DNA of 64,000 nucleotides from the NCBI GenBank assembly GCA_050084515.1, contig CM114274.1:16244001-16308000 (forward strand). Direction: 5' to 3'. Under the pieces are notes generated by a model. That model was given only the letters and a program-made list of their open reading frames with translations. It made no database searches and had not been told where the DNA came from. This DNA is from Blasia pusilla (taxonomy: Eukaryota > Marchantiophyta > Marchantiopsida > Blasiales). The translations under genes and the position numbers were made by a program. Positions 12,037-22,685 of this stretch are shown here, in pieces; position 1 is the first letter of the stretch, and every line of letters begins with the position of its first letter.

Positions 12037-12601
12037 TGTCACATCTGAGTAGTCGATAGGCCGAGATCTATCGTGGATATGGCTGTCACGTCTTTTAGGA
12101 TAGATCGGTGAGATCTAGTAGAGCGTCTTCAAGAGTAGTGGAGGACACGCCTAGGAGGTCGAGGATGACCTGCTGAGGCCCAAGGAAACGTGAGAGAGCA
12201 GGTTTCCCCTTCGTTTTGGCTCATTTGGAGCCATATTGAAGAACTTATTATTTTAGATAAGTATCCTTTTGAGTATATGATCGACTTTCTATTTTTGGTA
12301 AGTGGCCCTTGACCTCCTACATCAGGTCAAGAGCCAAGGAGGTGACTTGGGAGATTAGGTTACAATGGAGAGAGCTTGGGAGAGGGGAGGGGTATATATC
12401 CCAAAAAGAGAGAGCTTGAGAGCTCATTTTCTCTTTGTTGAACCTCTTGACATGAGGCGGCGGAGCTATGGTCCCTTGCCTTATGAGTGTAACCCCAGCC
12501 TCTCATTAGGAGAGTGGGTTTGGTTTTACATGAGAGAGAGTGCACACCTTTGAGAGTTATTGTGTGAGATTGTGAAGAGAGAGATTGGATCTTATTTTAC
12601 A
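12037..12601 (+). repeat. 5' LTR (LTR type 1) of a Ty3 element
   Basis: It begins TGTCACATCTGAG and ends TTATTTTACA, with TG..CA ends. A TATATA box lies near 12392. The first 43 bases recur almost exactly at 16577, the start of another LTR in the window; the rest differs. Gag follows after a long leader. I cannot see an unambiguous primer-binding site directly after 12601, so the right edge is inferred from similarity to the end of the LTR at 18329. Confidence 0.6.
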
Positions 12602-14339
12602 AAGAGAGAATGAGAGAGTGAGAGAGCTTCATGGGGAGCTCGCTGGTCACTCGCTGTTTTTGCACGTTGGGGACCGTGTTCCCCGTTCAACGGCTCATCG
12701 GAGTGCTCATCGGAGCAAGGGTTGCTTTGATTGTTTTTTGCATTTGCCGATTTTTCGTGTGGAAGAGTGGCCCGCGGAAGCGTTGCCCAATTTTTGATAG
12801 GGATTGAGTATGGGGGCGGGTTGCCCCATGCCGGTGCTTTCGGGAGCACCATGTTGCTTGCTGATTTGCATTTTTACAGGTTTTACATTTTTGTTGGAAG
12901 GAATCAGCGCGGAAGCATTGCCGAATTTTTTGTAGGAGAAAGAGACATTGGGCTTTACGACAATCCCCGTCAGTTTTTACTCGAATGTCCGATTCTAAAT
13001 ATTTTTTGATGCTAGCCTAGATAATGAAGCTGTGCACGCTGTGCAACAAACAGTGCGCAATTTGAATTTGCGAGAAAAAAGTTATGTTCAATCTTGCAAA
13101 ACTGCCATTGCTAGGCAATTTTTATGGTTAAAATGTGCAAACCCTAAACCAGCCGCCACACCGGCGGCGGCCGTCGCCGTCATAGTCACCGTCAACATTC
13201 AACGGTCAACCATCACCGTCGATGTTCAACCGTCACCGTCACCATCACCGGTCAACCGTCACCATCACCGTCATCGTTCGGCCGTCACCATCAACGGTCA
13301 ACCGTCATCGTCAATGGTCCACCGTCCGTTGTCCACCCTTGGTTGCCATTGCCGTCGTTACGGAGTGGAGGGTCTTCCACAACGTTCGTTGATTCTCGGA
13401 CTTGCATCGCCATCACGTACTTTGTTTTGGCCGCCACCGTCATCAACTTGTGATGGCATATGACCTCCTATTATAGTGTTTGAGTTTTGATTTCATGCTG
13501 CTATGTTGTGATTGGTAGCCGCTCAACGACGATCGGGTACCGTGCCGTGACGCCCGTAGCCACAACGCGCCGCCGATTGTCGCGTCGTGCCGCTCGTGGC
13601 TGCACCGCACCGTCTCGATCGCGGAGCCACTCCGGCATTGTGGAGCAGAGTGTGGGTTTATTGTTGATTGAGGAGGGTATGCCGCCAAGTGCCGCCAAGT
13701 GCCGAATCCCATCATCGAGGGCCGTGTCGTTCGTAGCCGTTCCGTGCCGCCTGCAATGCCGCACCGTTCCGCTGGAACCGCACCGTCTATCGAGGAGTTT
13801 TGAGCAACGTCAGTACGGGAGGAGTATGACTTGCTGATTGGAGGAGTTGTCTCCACGACCGAGTTGGGGTCGAGATTTGCAGTTGCTGAGGAGCGACATT
13901 GACATGTGTTCAGGTTACCCATTCTGGTCCTTTACCCTGCACGTGTGAGGGATTCTGGGATTTGGGTAGTTTATTTGGGGATATTGGGTGTGTGGATGAT
14001 GAGAGTATCATTTATGTATGTTGTTTAGGGGACATAGACCTGTGTGGGATGTCCGGAGTTGAGGGTAGGTTATCGATGAAATGATAGCCTGGTCGATTTT
14101 CCCCACCACGCCGCTTATTGCCGCACGTTACATGTCTCGGGGAGGGAGAGTGTAGATCGAGTGTCGCATGTTTGGGATGAATGATTGAGGGATTACTCGC
14201 GAGGCAAGAGTGATGGGGTGAGAAGGGCATGAGGGTAGACACGGCGTCCATTCGGGACTTTGAGAGGCGAGGTGGTGAACTCGAGAGTAGCTCTAGAGGT
14301 TTTACGCGGAGTGGCGTGAGGTTCCGACGGTCTTCACTT
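12602..14339 (+). other. Long untranslated leader of the Ty3 element
   Basis: Contains two related blocks (CGCGGAAGCGTTGCC near 12773 and CGCGGAAGCATTGCC near 12909) that also resemble 18450-18480 in the second element. A degenerate CACCGTC/CAACGGTC minisatellite fills about 13180-13330, and a GCCG-rich stretch follows at 13520-13800. Frames that cross it are artefacts of this simple sequence. I see no gene. Confidence 0.45.
13180..13330. repeat. Degenerate CCGTCACCATCAC minisatellite
   Basis: Runs of CACCGTCA, CACCATCA and CAACGGTCAACCGTCA alternate for about 150 bases within the element leader. The unit drifts between 6 and 18 bases. Confidence 0.7.
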
Positions 14340-14363
14340 TAGGGACCACCTCGACCTCCTTCT

Positions 14364-15980
14364 GTGTCATTGTCAAACGAGGGGGAGGATGTAGAGGAGT
14401 TTGTGAGCACATCGCCACACATTGTGAGTGGTCCTACAAGTTGGACGTACGAGATGGACGACTGGGGTAGAGGACCGCGTAGGTTTTCAGGTGCAGTAGG
14501 TACGATTGAGTTGCACGATTTCATAGTAGAGTTTAGGAGTTGGTGCGACTCCCAGCGGGCCAGAAACTCTAGAGAGTTCAACCCGTTTACAGCATAGAAC
14601 GGTATGTTCCAGCATTTAGAGGGGGCACCCATGGACGATTACCATGAGTTTTCCCACAGATATGCCCAAGAGATTGAGGCATGGCGACTCTACTAGGACC
14701 CACACTATGTGTCATGGACGTAGCCGTTCCAAGATGAGGAGGAGGAGTCAGGAGAGGCTACTTCTTCTTCCACTAGTGATGTTTTAGGAGGGGTCACTCG
14801 CACTGGAGTAGTTGCACCGTCTAGTCGGGTTCGTCCCAGGTTCAACCTCGTGGTTGAGTTCTTTGCTGAGTTGAGGGCGAGCTACCAAGGGGTACGGATA
14901 GAGAAGTTGCGGAGCATCCACAACTTCCAAAGGCGCCCGGGTAAGAGTTTACGTGAGGCTTACACTCGCTTGCGCCGGTTGATCAACGTCACTCAGGGGG
15001 TAATAGAGGCTCAGGCTATCCAGTCATGGTACGCGATGCTGGACAAGACCCTGCGGCCACGGGTGCGGGAGCGGGTGCTTCTTATGAATACCTCCCCGAC
15101 GTTGAGAGATGTTTTTAGGACTTCTGAGAACATTGAGCGCAATATGGCGGAGGAGAGCGTAGCCACCATGGGTTATGGGCGAGAGCAGTCGCGATTGGCT
15201 GCGCCACCTGTGCATCAACGTGGACACCAAGATAGGTCAACTGTGGCACCACGAGCTCAAGGAGGATATCAAGAGCCCTTGGCACAGAGGCCTGCGCCTT
15301 TATATGCGGCTCAACAGCAGCCGCCTACTATTACTTGTTGGTCATATGGTGGAGCCCATCATCAGCGCCATTGCACTCGTCAGGGTCATGGACGTGTGTC
15401 TCAGCCTAGAGGAGGAGATGGTGCTGCACCAGGAGGTTATCAATGTGACTATTGTCAGAGGTATGGTCATACACGCGCTAGGTGTTTCAGTTTACATCCT
15501 GAGTTACGTCTGGACCGAGAGCCAGAGAGGGCACCAGGGCGAGTAGCCGGTCCGGGTGGGCCTAGAGATTGTGCACCAGGTGGTCCCGTTGGGGGACGAG
15601 GAGCTCGAGTTGCCCGACAGGGTGGTGGAGCTGCCCGTGGAGGAGGTAGAGTACCACCACCTAGACATGCCGAGGGAGACGCCGGACGTGAGGCTGGAAT
15701 GGCTGCTCACATACAGCAGCTACATGAGCAGATTGCCGCTATGGCATTGAGGTTACCCGATGCCGGATCCGTGGCATTGACATCATATGGAGCAGCCAAA
15801 GATGTGGAGGATCCTGGTTGGATGTGCGGGGTTGCCCTGATGGAGGCCGCCGCACTTGTGACGCGTGGAGCAGCCGCAGAGTTGGATCCACAACGAGGGG
15901 AAGCCAGAAAACAGACTAGGCTTCCTCAGTCTTTCACGTTGTCCAAAGCAGGCAGTTGGTGTGCAAGCACGGAGGGTGAT
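14364..15980 (+). pseudogene. Ty3-type gag, capsid and nucleocapsid
   Basis: Structural protein of an LTR element. One frame carries it throughout (codons starting at multiples of three), with in-frame TAG stops at 14595, 14694 and 14721. Capsid-like sequence around 14850-15130 includes the FxxLRxxxxxSLREAYTRLRRL pattern typical of Ty3 gag. Near the C-terminus are two zinc knuckles: the second is perfect (C-x2-C-x4-H-x4-C at 15444-15485), the first (about 15334-15375) has lost its second Cys to Tyr. Several stops fit TGG to TAG. After about 15980 the homologous reading passes to another frame for the protease. The N-terminal start is not clear. Confidence 0.8.
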
Positions 15981-16576
15981 GGGAGAAGCGAGTGCGACAA
16001 CTCCTATTGTTGATGCTCAAGATGGGCATGTGTCGAGCACGTTGTTGGGGGCGGCCACCGTTGTGTACCGCACTCCTTTATTTTCTGCTTCCGATGTTAT
16101 GACGTTGTGGGGTACGCCCGCCGAGGCTTTTTGGCTGGCCGCCTCACTATGTGAGCGCGGAGTTGGAGTTCCTGCATCACGTTAAGAGGTGATTGCAGAG
16201 GAGGTGATGGACCTGCCCTTGGAGCGGATGCTCGGACCGTCCACGTCAGATCCATGGCAAGCTGCGGCTGCTAGGATGGCGGAGATGCCCGCGATAGAGT
16301 GTGCCATGGCTTCTCCTGGTGTTGTGTTTCTGGATAACCGAGGAGAGGTCTTCCAGTTGGTGAGTCCTAGAGGTAGAGCTTTTAGTCCGCAGCGCGTCTT
16401 GTTGGATTTAGGAGCGCAACCCCTGATGTTGGGGAAAGTGTCATTTAGAGGATTGGGCTTGAGGAGAGCCGATGTGGAGCGTTGTCCATTCCGGATACAG
16501 ACATCCTTGGGTGGAGCGAGTACCACACAGTATATCACTCGACAGGAGGTCGTAGTGAGGATTCGCCCGGGACATA
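15950..16576 (+). pseudogene. First half of a Ty3 aspartic protease
   Basis: This frame differs from gag and reads through one stop (16183) into a retropepsin-like core: VVFLDNRGEVFQL and then VLLDLGAQPLMLG, where the catalytic D-S/T-G triad reads D-L-G, so activity is doubtful. The strand after it, PFRIQTSLGG, and the next, RQEVVVRI, fit the protease fold. The sequence stops abruptly at an LTR start (16577). Its natural continuation, the second half with YVLVGGAVLY, lies at 22143. Confidence 0.65.
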
Positions 16577-16703
16577 TGTCACATCTGAGTAGCCGATAGG
16601 CCGAGATCTATCGTGGATAGGGCGTAGGAGCCAGCGGACTATCTTGAGTGTAACTTTGTTCCACGGTGTCGGATGAGGTTGAGGATTGGTCCATTTTGTC
16701 AAG

Positions 16704-17983
16704 AATGTTGTCGTATAGTAAAATCAACCAGTGTGTAAACTCCTTCGTCATTAAGTGTTAGATAGATTTTCATTAGTATTAAGTAAATTGGCTTAGAAAA
16801 AGGAGATTCTTATGTTTAAACCTCTTTATGGTGCCTCTTTTATGCGGGCCCAACTTTAGGAAAAGGAGGTAATAAATAAAAGATGACTTTATAAAAGTAA
16901 AGTAGTTGCTTTAATGAAAAGCAAAAGTAGTCTTGGTTGGTGGCTAGGTTAGTTGGGGTAATTTGGAAAATATCATGTGGGTAAAAGAGGATATTTTGGA
17001 AGAGATAAGAGGAAATCTACTTGTGTCAAAATGTGATTGGCTAAGCCTTGAGAGGAAGCCATGTGGCACAAGATAAGATAAGCTCTATTTCGTACTCTTG
17101 TAGATCCCTTGTGAGTATATAAAGAGGAGGGACCTTCAAGGGTTCATCACCTTCTATTCCACATCTTGAGTCTCTTGTGTCTCTCTTGAGTGTATGGCTT
17201 TGGGATTGCTTGCTCTTCCAATGAGAGTGGATCACCCCTCTTGGGAGAGTAACTTGATCATGGTCTATTCTTCGAGAGGTTTCTAGAGTGTGGTGTGTGT
17301 GTGGGGGGGATGAGAGGTTTGTCACCGTAGAGGAGTTTAGTCATACTAAAATAGCGGATGTTTTGGCTTGTTACTTTCCCAATGAGAGTGGATTACCCCT
17401 CTTGGGAGAATAACTCCGCCAAAACCCATTCTTGAGGAGAGTAGAGAATGTCTGTCAAGCATGGATAGGGGTGGAGCACGAGCTGTGCCCGACTTTCCTT
17501 TCCTCAATCCTTACCATGTCAAGGTACTCTTTGTAGATAGACACTGGTTCACTCGCTATTTAGTTTATCACTTTGGGGAGGCGTTCATGAACCAGGTCAT
17601 CCAATCTCCAACTCCGGTGATTCTTCCTATCGTCACATATGGAAGGACATGGGATTATACTTTGTATGTCCTTATATAGCGATCCATGGATGTCAATAGG
17701 CCTGGTCAAGTAGGGTTTAACACTAGTTGTGCTATCTTCCTCGTGTACAAACGTAAAATAGTTTATAGGGATTTTATAGTTAGGAATTTCGGGGTCCGAT
17801 GTTACGAAGAAGTGATTGCCTCGGCACTTCCATTTGTGATACCTGTCGTGAGAGAATGGAGAGTGTACATCATAATTTTGTATTGAAAAAGGAGAACTTA
17901 TTAGAGAGTTCACCTTGCATCAACCGCATCTACCGCAGCTAGAAGGCCCGCCCTTGCTCGAAGAAAGATTCTCGACACGACAA
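16704..17983 (+). mobile_element. LTR-like insertion inside the LTR, with terminal inverted bases
   Basis: Absent from the matching LTR at 27272-27714. It begins TGTTGTCGT and ends ACGACAAC, so the last eight bases are the reverse complement of GTTGTCGT at the left end. It holds its own TATATAAAG box near 17116 and two related blocks with CCAATGAGAGTGGAT near 17217 and 17379. It could be a solo LTR or a small non-autonomous element. I see no clear target duplication, so the exact edges are uncertain by a few bases. Confidence 0.55.
17461..17886 (+). CDS. Two short tandem related reading frames, unknown protein
   Basis: Two consecutive frames (17461-17679 and 17686-17886) separated by one stop encode 72 and 66 residues that align with each other: a hydrophobic strand, a FG pair (YHFGEAF / RNFGVRC), V-I-x-S-x2-P-x-V-I-P (VIQSPTPVILP / VIASALPFVIP), an R and a Y-x3-L end. 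The second starts in the same frame as the first. I do not recognise the family. It may be a duplicated domain of one small protein whose joining codon became a stop, carried by the insertion. Confidence 0.35.
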
Positions 17984-18329
17984 CGTCGTTTCTGACAACT
18001 TTTACGTAGAGGTCTTTCACAGCCGGGTGACTTGTTGACCCGCCTCTGGTAACCTGTGCACGCAGGTTACCAAGGAGAGGGCTATTTTTAGGGAAAGAGC
18101 CTTTTGGCTCTTCTCAACCCTATATAAGAGAGGAAGATGGCTTTCCTAAGCCATCTTTCTCATGTTGGGCCATTGGAGCACCTCCCTTGTATGTGTGTGA
18201 GATAGAACTAGGGTGCTAGCGTCCTGATTCCTTGATAGCACATGATGGACGAGGCTCGATATGCCGATGTAGATTGAGGAGTGGAGTTTTAGGTCGGGTG
18301 TGCCGTTTTTACTACTCTTTATTTTTACA

Positions 18330-19764
18330 TGAGAAAGATGTCAGGGGGCTGATGGGAATTCGTTGTTTGCCGGTAGGCAAGTGAGTTGCCTTGTTTGGGA
18401 GCCTGTGGAGACGTTGGTTGGCGTCGTATTTGTCATTTTTTCTGTTCGAAAGGCCGTGGGCGGAAGCGCTGTCCGTTTTTCTCAGATTTTTCTGGAGCAG
18501 ATTGTTGAAGGAGAGCAGCAAGGTCTAACAGGAAGTAAGCATCATGGAGAATCGGCAAGAGGGTTGGGAAATAGAGAGAAAATAGTTTTTAGGGCTTGCA
18601 GCCGCCCGGGGGGCTGTTAAGTAAGGCGGTTAGGTTGTAGCCGCTTAGCTTATAGGTACGTACACGGCCAAGGTAGGAGTACAGGCTAGAGCGCGGGCGA
18701 TTTTGGGTTAGGTCTAAAATAGACGTGGGGAGGCACGCCGCATAGGAGGGCGTGTAAAGCGGGGAGAGGCATCAGAGCCGCGAGAGTCGTGTCACGGGAG
18801 TCGCAAGGACCGGGAGTAAGAGCCAGGAGCCAAGAGACGCGCGTCAAGAAGCGCCGTGCGAGGAGGCTGGACGGCCGGAAGGGAAGAGAGAGAACAAGGC
18901 CCAGGCTCATAGGGAGCCGCACAGCCTGAAAGGAGAAAAGAAGGAGCCAGAGCTCCAGGAACGCGGGAGGTGCATAGGGCACCGTGCTCGAGTACACGGA
19001 GGGTTTGGAGGAGGGTAAGTTTGCATGAGGAGGCCAGGGCCGCAGCTAGGGAAGGGGCCAAGAGCCTTTAAGGCTCCAATGTTAGAGAAGAGGCATAGGG
19101 GCACGGACCGCACCCCTCTCCCGCATTTAAGGCTCCAAGGTAGGGTCCAAGGAAGGCAACCACACAAGGCCGCAAGACATAAGTGGGACGCGCAGAGGGA
19201 CGCACGTTAGGGGAAGGGAGTTGCGTCAAGCAGGCTAAGGAGATAAACAAAGATGCACTTAGATAAAAACGAGTGATGGAAAACCCATCGGAAGTACAAA
19301 AGAGGGGGACTCAAAGAGTCAAAACCTGAAGGCCACAACAGGACCAGAAAAGGAAGAAGGGGGCATTCCCCCCCCTAACGACGAAACTAAGGAGATTGGG
19401 AGCATAGTCCAAGTACGCGGGCTGGGTAGTACCACGTGCGCAACCGGAGAAGGACTTAGTAGGCCAGAGTTACATAGTTTGTGGGAGTGACGTGGTTAAA
19501 GCTGAACATGGTAAGTAGGCTTACGTACTCGAGGTCGAGACGGATGGGGGCTAAACCTCATAGAGCCAGACAGAGTTGAGGCTATAGTTGGGAGTTATGA
19601 CGGGAGTTTGCTTGGGCGCTATAGACAACGAGCGAGATGGATTATTTGCACTGACAGTTTTGGTGGAGAGTTGACGCTGGAATGTTAGTGCGCATGATGC
19701 CGACAATTGTCCGCATCTGTTGACGGGAGAATCCACGTGTTGGTCGAGGAGAGTGTTTCTATTG
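18330..19764 (+). other. Interior of the second element, unassigned
   Basis: Follows the LTR where leader and gag would be expected. A short stretch near 18450-18480 resembles leader blocks of the first element. The rest (about 18600-19560) is purine-rich and GC-rich, and its minus-strand frames are leucine/proline-rich artefacts. I found no zinc knuckle or capsid-like sequence. Either gag has decayed past recognition or the piece was replaced by foreign DNA. Confidence 0.4.
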
Positions 19765-21929
19765 ACGGTATGTCAAGGGTTTTAGTGCGATCGCAAAGTC
19801 TTTGACCTTGTTGACGAGACTTGATCAGGTTTGGTTGTGGGGAGATGACCAGGAGCGAGCATTTCAGGAGCTCAAGTACAAGTTGACGTCCTCACCCATT
19901 TTACAGAGACCGGTTAGGGGTCGCCCATTCCAGTTACATACGGATTGGAGCATGTTGGGTCTAGGAGCAGTGCTTACTCAGAGGGATGACGAGGAGAGGG
20001 AGTTCATTGTAGCTTACGCGAGCCGATCGAACAACATTGCAGAGGCAAAGTATAGCTTCTACGAGGGAGAGTGCTTGGCTGCAGTGTGGGTTGTGGCACA
20101 TTTCAGGTGCTATTTATTCGGCAACCCTTTCACACTTATCATTATCATCAGCCGTTAAGGTGGTTGATGGAATCCGACAAGCTTACGGGAAAGCTTGCCA
20201 GATGGGCTCTATTACTACAGGAGTATGAGTTTGAGGTGATTCATCGGCCAGGTCGGCTGAACCAGGATGCGGATGGGTTGAGTCGTAACCCATGTCCGAG
20301 TCAGAGAGACGACACAGGAGCTCGATGGCACGGAGAGAGTGATGAGGAGATGGTGCCTGGTTGGCATGCATCTGCCTATCTTTGTTGGTTGACTATGGCA
20401 CGTCAGCCACATGTCATGACTCCAGTGGTGGGGTTGGATGATGAGTCTTTCGATCCGGAGGTTAGTGAGGAGGCAAAGGTGGTCGTGATATCCATGACGA
20501 CGTGGAGGTTATGGAGTTCTTGCGCACTAGGGTCATAGCGAGTACAGTGAGTGCTAGGGAGCGGTAACGGATCCTACAGAGAGCCAAGAGGTTCATGTGG
20601 GAGGGGACTCACATTTTGCGGGTATGGGGAGATGTTAGGATACGAGTGGTACCTCATCCTTCCCAGCGAGCATGTGTAGTTTGACATGCCCATGAGGAGT
20701 TGGGACATTTCGGAGTAAAGCGTACTTACAACTTACTCCAGGTTCAATATTGGTGGCGCGGCATGCATACTGGGGTACAGCAATTTGTGGCCAGATGTTT
20801 GGTATGTGACAGAGTGCGAGCATCCTTCAATGCTCCCACTCCGCAATTACATCCTTTGCCAATTATGGGTTTAGGTTATCGGTGGAGTTTAGACATTGCG
20901 GGACCTTTGCCATTGACGGGGCGTCGTCATGGGTACGTGTTGGTCATGGTGGAGCATTTCTCCAAGTGGAAAGAGTTGGTGGCACTACCAGACAAGGAGA
21001 GCTAGGGAACAGCTTATGCATTTCTAGATCGTGTGCTTAGTCACTTTGGTGCACCGGCGGAGGTGTTGACTGACCAAGGTACCGAGTTCAGGGGAGAGTT
21101 TCAGGCCTTGTGTGATCAGGCGCTGATAGATCACCCCACCACGTCCAGAGATCATCTTGAGGCGGATGGGTTGGCAGAGAGAGTGGTACAGACGATGAAG
21201 AGAGGATTGCGCAAGTATGGCTTGCAGCGGGGATAGTTGAGGGAGTGGGACCTACAGTTGCCATGGTTGGCTATGGGTTATCGCTTTAGTCGGCAGGCAT
21301 CCTTGGCGTCATTTTCACCATAATTTTTTCTCTTTGGGAGAGAGCCAGATTTACCTGCAGCGATTCGTCGTGACATGGCAAAGGTGTTAGATCTTGATGA
21401 TCCAGATGTGTGGGTACAAGCATGTTCTCAGAGGGCATAAGTTTTTCGTAGAGTTATGCCTATGGCCTTTGAGAACTTAGCTATTGCTCAGCATAGAGAT
21501 ACATTGAGGTACGCGACCATTCGTGGAGGAGGTTATCGTCCATGGATTAGGAGGTTTCATCCTGGAGATTACGTGTATTTACAGCAGGCGGAACCCACGA
21601 CGCTAGATGTCACTGCAGGGCGCACGATCCGACGTGTGCGCGAGGTATTATCGACCGGAGTCCTCATGTTGGAGGAACGGGATGGTATGGTTTGGAAGGA
21701 TCATGTGCGCAATTTTGCGCCATGTCATCTTTCGAACGTAGATGGGACGGTGGATCCGAGCTTGGCAGTGGTACCTTCAGGCTTGAGGTGTATGTTGTGC
21801 GGATCTGCGAGGGGTGCAGCCACCATGTTGGTATGTGATGGTTGTTCTCGAGGGTGGCATATGTCATGTCTGACCCCCCCTCTTGATGTGGTTCCCCCGG
21901 GACGATGGATGTGTCCGAGATGTGTATAG
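19765..21929 (+). pseudogene. Ty3 pol fragment A: end of RT, RNase H, integrase, PHD finger
   Basis: Starts inside the connection between RT and RNase H (homologous to 24880 onward), so most of RT is missing. RNase H carries LHTDWS with its first catalytic Asp near 19940, the HRPG.LN.DADGLSR end, then the integrase zinc domain (H..H, CLVCD). The integrase core has its first Asp (SLDIAGPL, codon at 20892), TDQGTEF, and the E of HLEADGLAER. It ends in a PHD finger (CMLC, CDGC, H-x2-C, CPRC; 21789-21926). Stops interrupt it at 20538, 21003, 21234, 21320 and 21437, and there is a frame change near 20155. It keeps residues that the longer copy lost. Confidence 0.85.
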
Positions 21930-22142
21930 GATAGTAGGTCATGTCAGAGAGATGTGATATTTTCTATCTGGAGTTGGGGGGATCCAACTGCCAGCTAGGG
22001 GGCGGTTGTGTGATCTCCATATATATGTATGAGTTGATTTTTGTACATGTGTGGATCAACCCGTGTGTGGGGAAGATCAGTGTTGTGTGGTGTAGATGTG
22101 ACCAGCGATGTATATTGTGTAGCGATATGTATGCGCACGACA
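21930..22142 (+). repeat. 3' tail of copy A ending in TATGCGCACGACA
   Basis: Non-coding tail after the PHD finger: two purine-rich runs (GGAGTTGGGGGGA, AGCTAGGGGGCGG), then TGTGATCTCC and 120 bases ending in TATGCGCACGACA. The same tail occurs at 26978-27271, 27715-27850 and, decayed, at 11600-11770 and 28028-28148. After the final ACA each copy meets different DNA. Confidence 0.7.
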
Positions 22143-22685
22143 CATCCTACAGATGAGTCCGTGGTGCGTGCCAAGGCGTTAGTGACTCATGCAGAGTCCT
22201 ACGTCTTGGTTGGTGGAGCAGTGTTATACCAGATGGGGTTTTTCTTGGATTATTGGGAGAAGTCAGCGTCCTACAGACCAAGATGGCAGTCAGGTGATGG
22301 GCGCCTAAGCTTACTACCCGTTCGATTCACAGGTGCAGTGATCGAGCAACGGCTAGGAGAGATGGCGACCTTAGCAGCATTTAGCAGTGCCATCACTTGG
22401 CCTAGTGATTTGATTGAGGGACATGTCCATGCAAAGGATACTCCCATTCCTGACATTTCTATGGAGAGGAGTGTTATGGTAGCTGCATCATTCTGTGGAG
22501 GAGAGGTGTCGTTGTGGGGCTCGATTGAGGAGCTTCGACGATTGGCAGATGAGCACGTGCAGACCGTGTGGAGCGAGGCGTTTGCACCGGAGCGTGACGG
22601 GTGTGAGGAACCCGAGGTAGCAGGGAGTGCTACGATGACACCCTTGGATACCACACCCATTGTGTGGTGTACCCTGGAGTAGGGT
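22143..22685 (+). pseudogene. Second half of the Ty3 protease and linker to the methyltransferase
   Basis: Continues a polyprotein in one frame. SYVLVGGAVLYQMGF and then SYRPRWQSGDGR are the C-terminal strands that follow the flap in this protease family. About 110 residues of linker lead into the methyltransferase. The frame is closed by a TAG at 22680, which fits TGG to TAG. The first half of this protease is at 15950-16576: both halves meet at a CAT codon, and the intervening 5.57 kb is bracketed by ACAT on each side. Confidence 0.65.

Larger units (their letters stand above)
16577..18329 (+). repeat. 5' LTR (LTR type 2), split by an insertion
   Basis: Begins with TGTCACATCTGAG and ends with TTTATTTTTACA. 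The parts 16577-16706 and 17984-18329 (about 476 bases together) match the LTR at 27272-27714, apart from the first 43 bases, which are missing there. A TATATAAG box is at 18121. A 9-bp hairpin (GGTAACCTG and CAGGTTACC at 18048-18071) is decayed in the other copy. The middle, 16707-17983, has no counterpart and is annotated separately. Confidence 0.75.

Noticed and set aside
12592-13922. Several 80-159 codon frames in the element leader
   Set aside because: They arise from CACCGT and GCCG repeats, are open on both strands and have no start context or motif.
18686-19210. Minus-strand frames of 85-103 codons
   Set aside because: Leucine/proline-rich by-products of a purine-rich strand; no domain.
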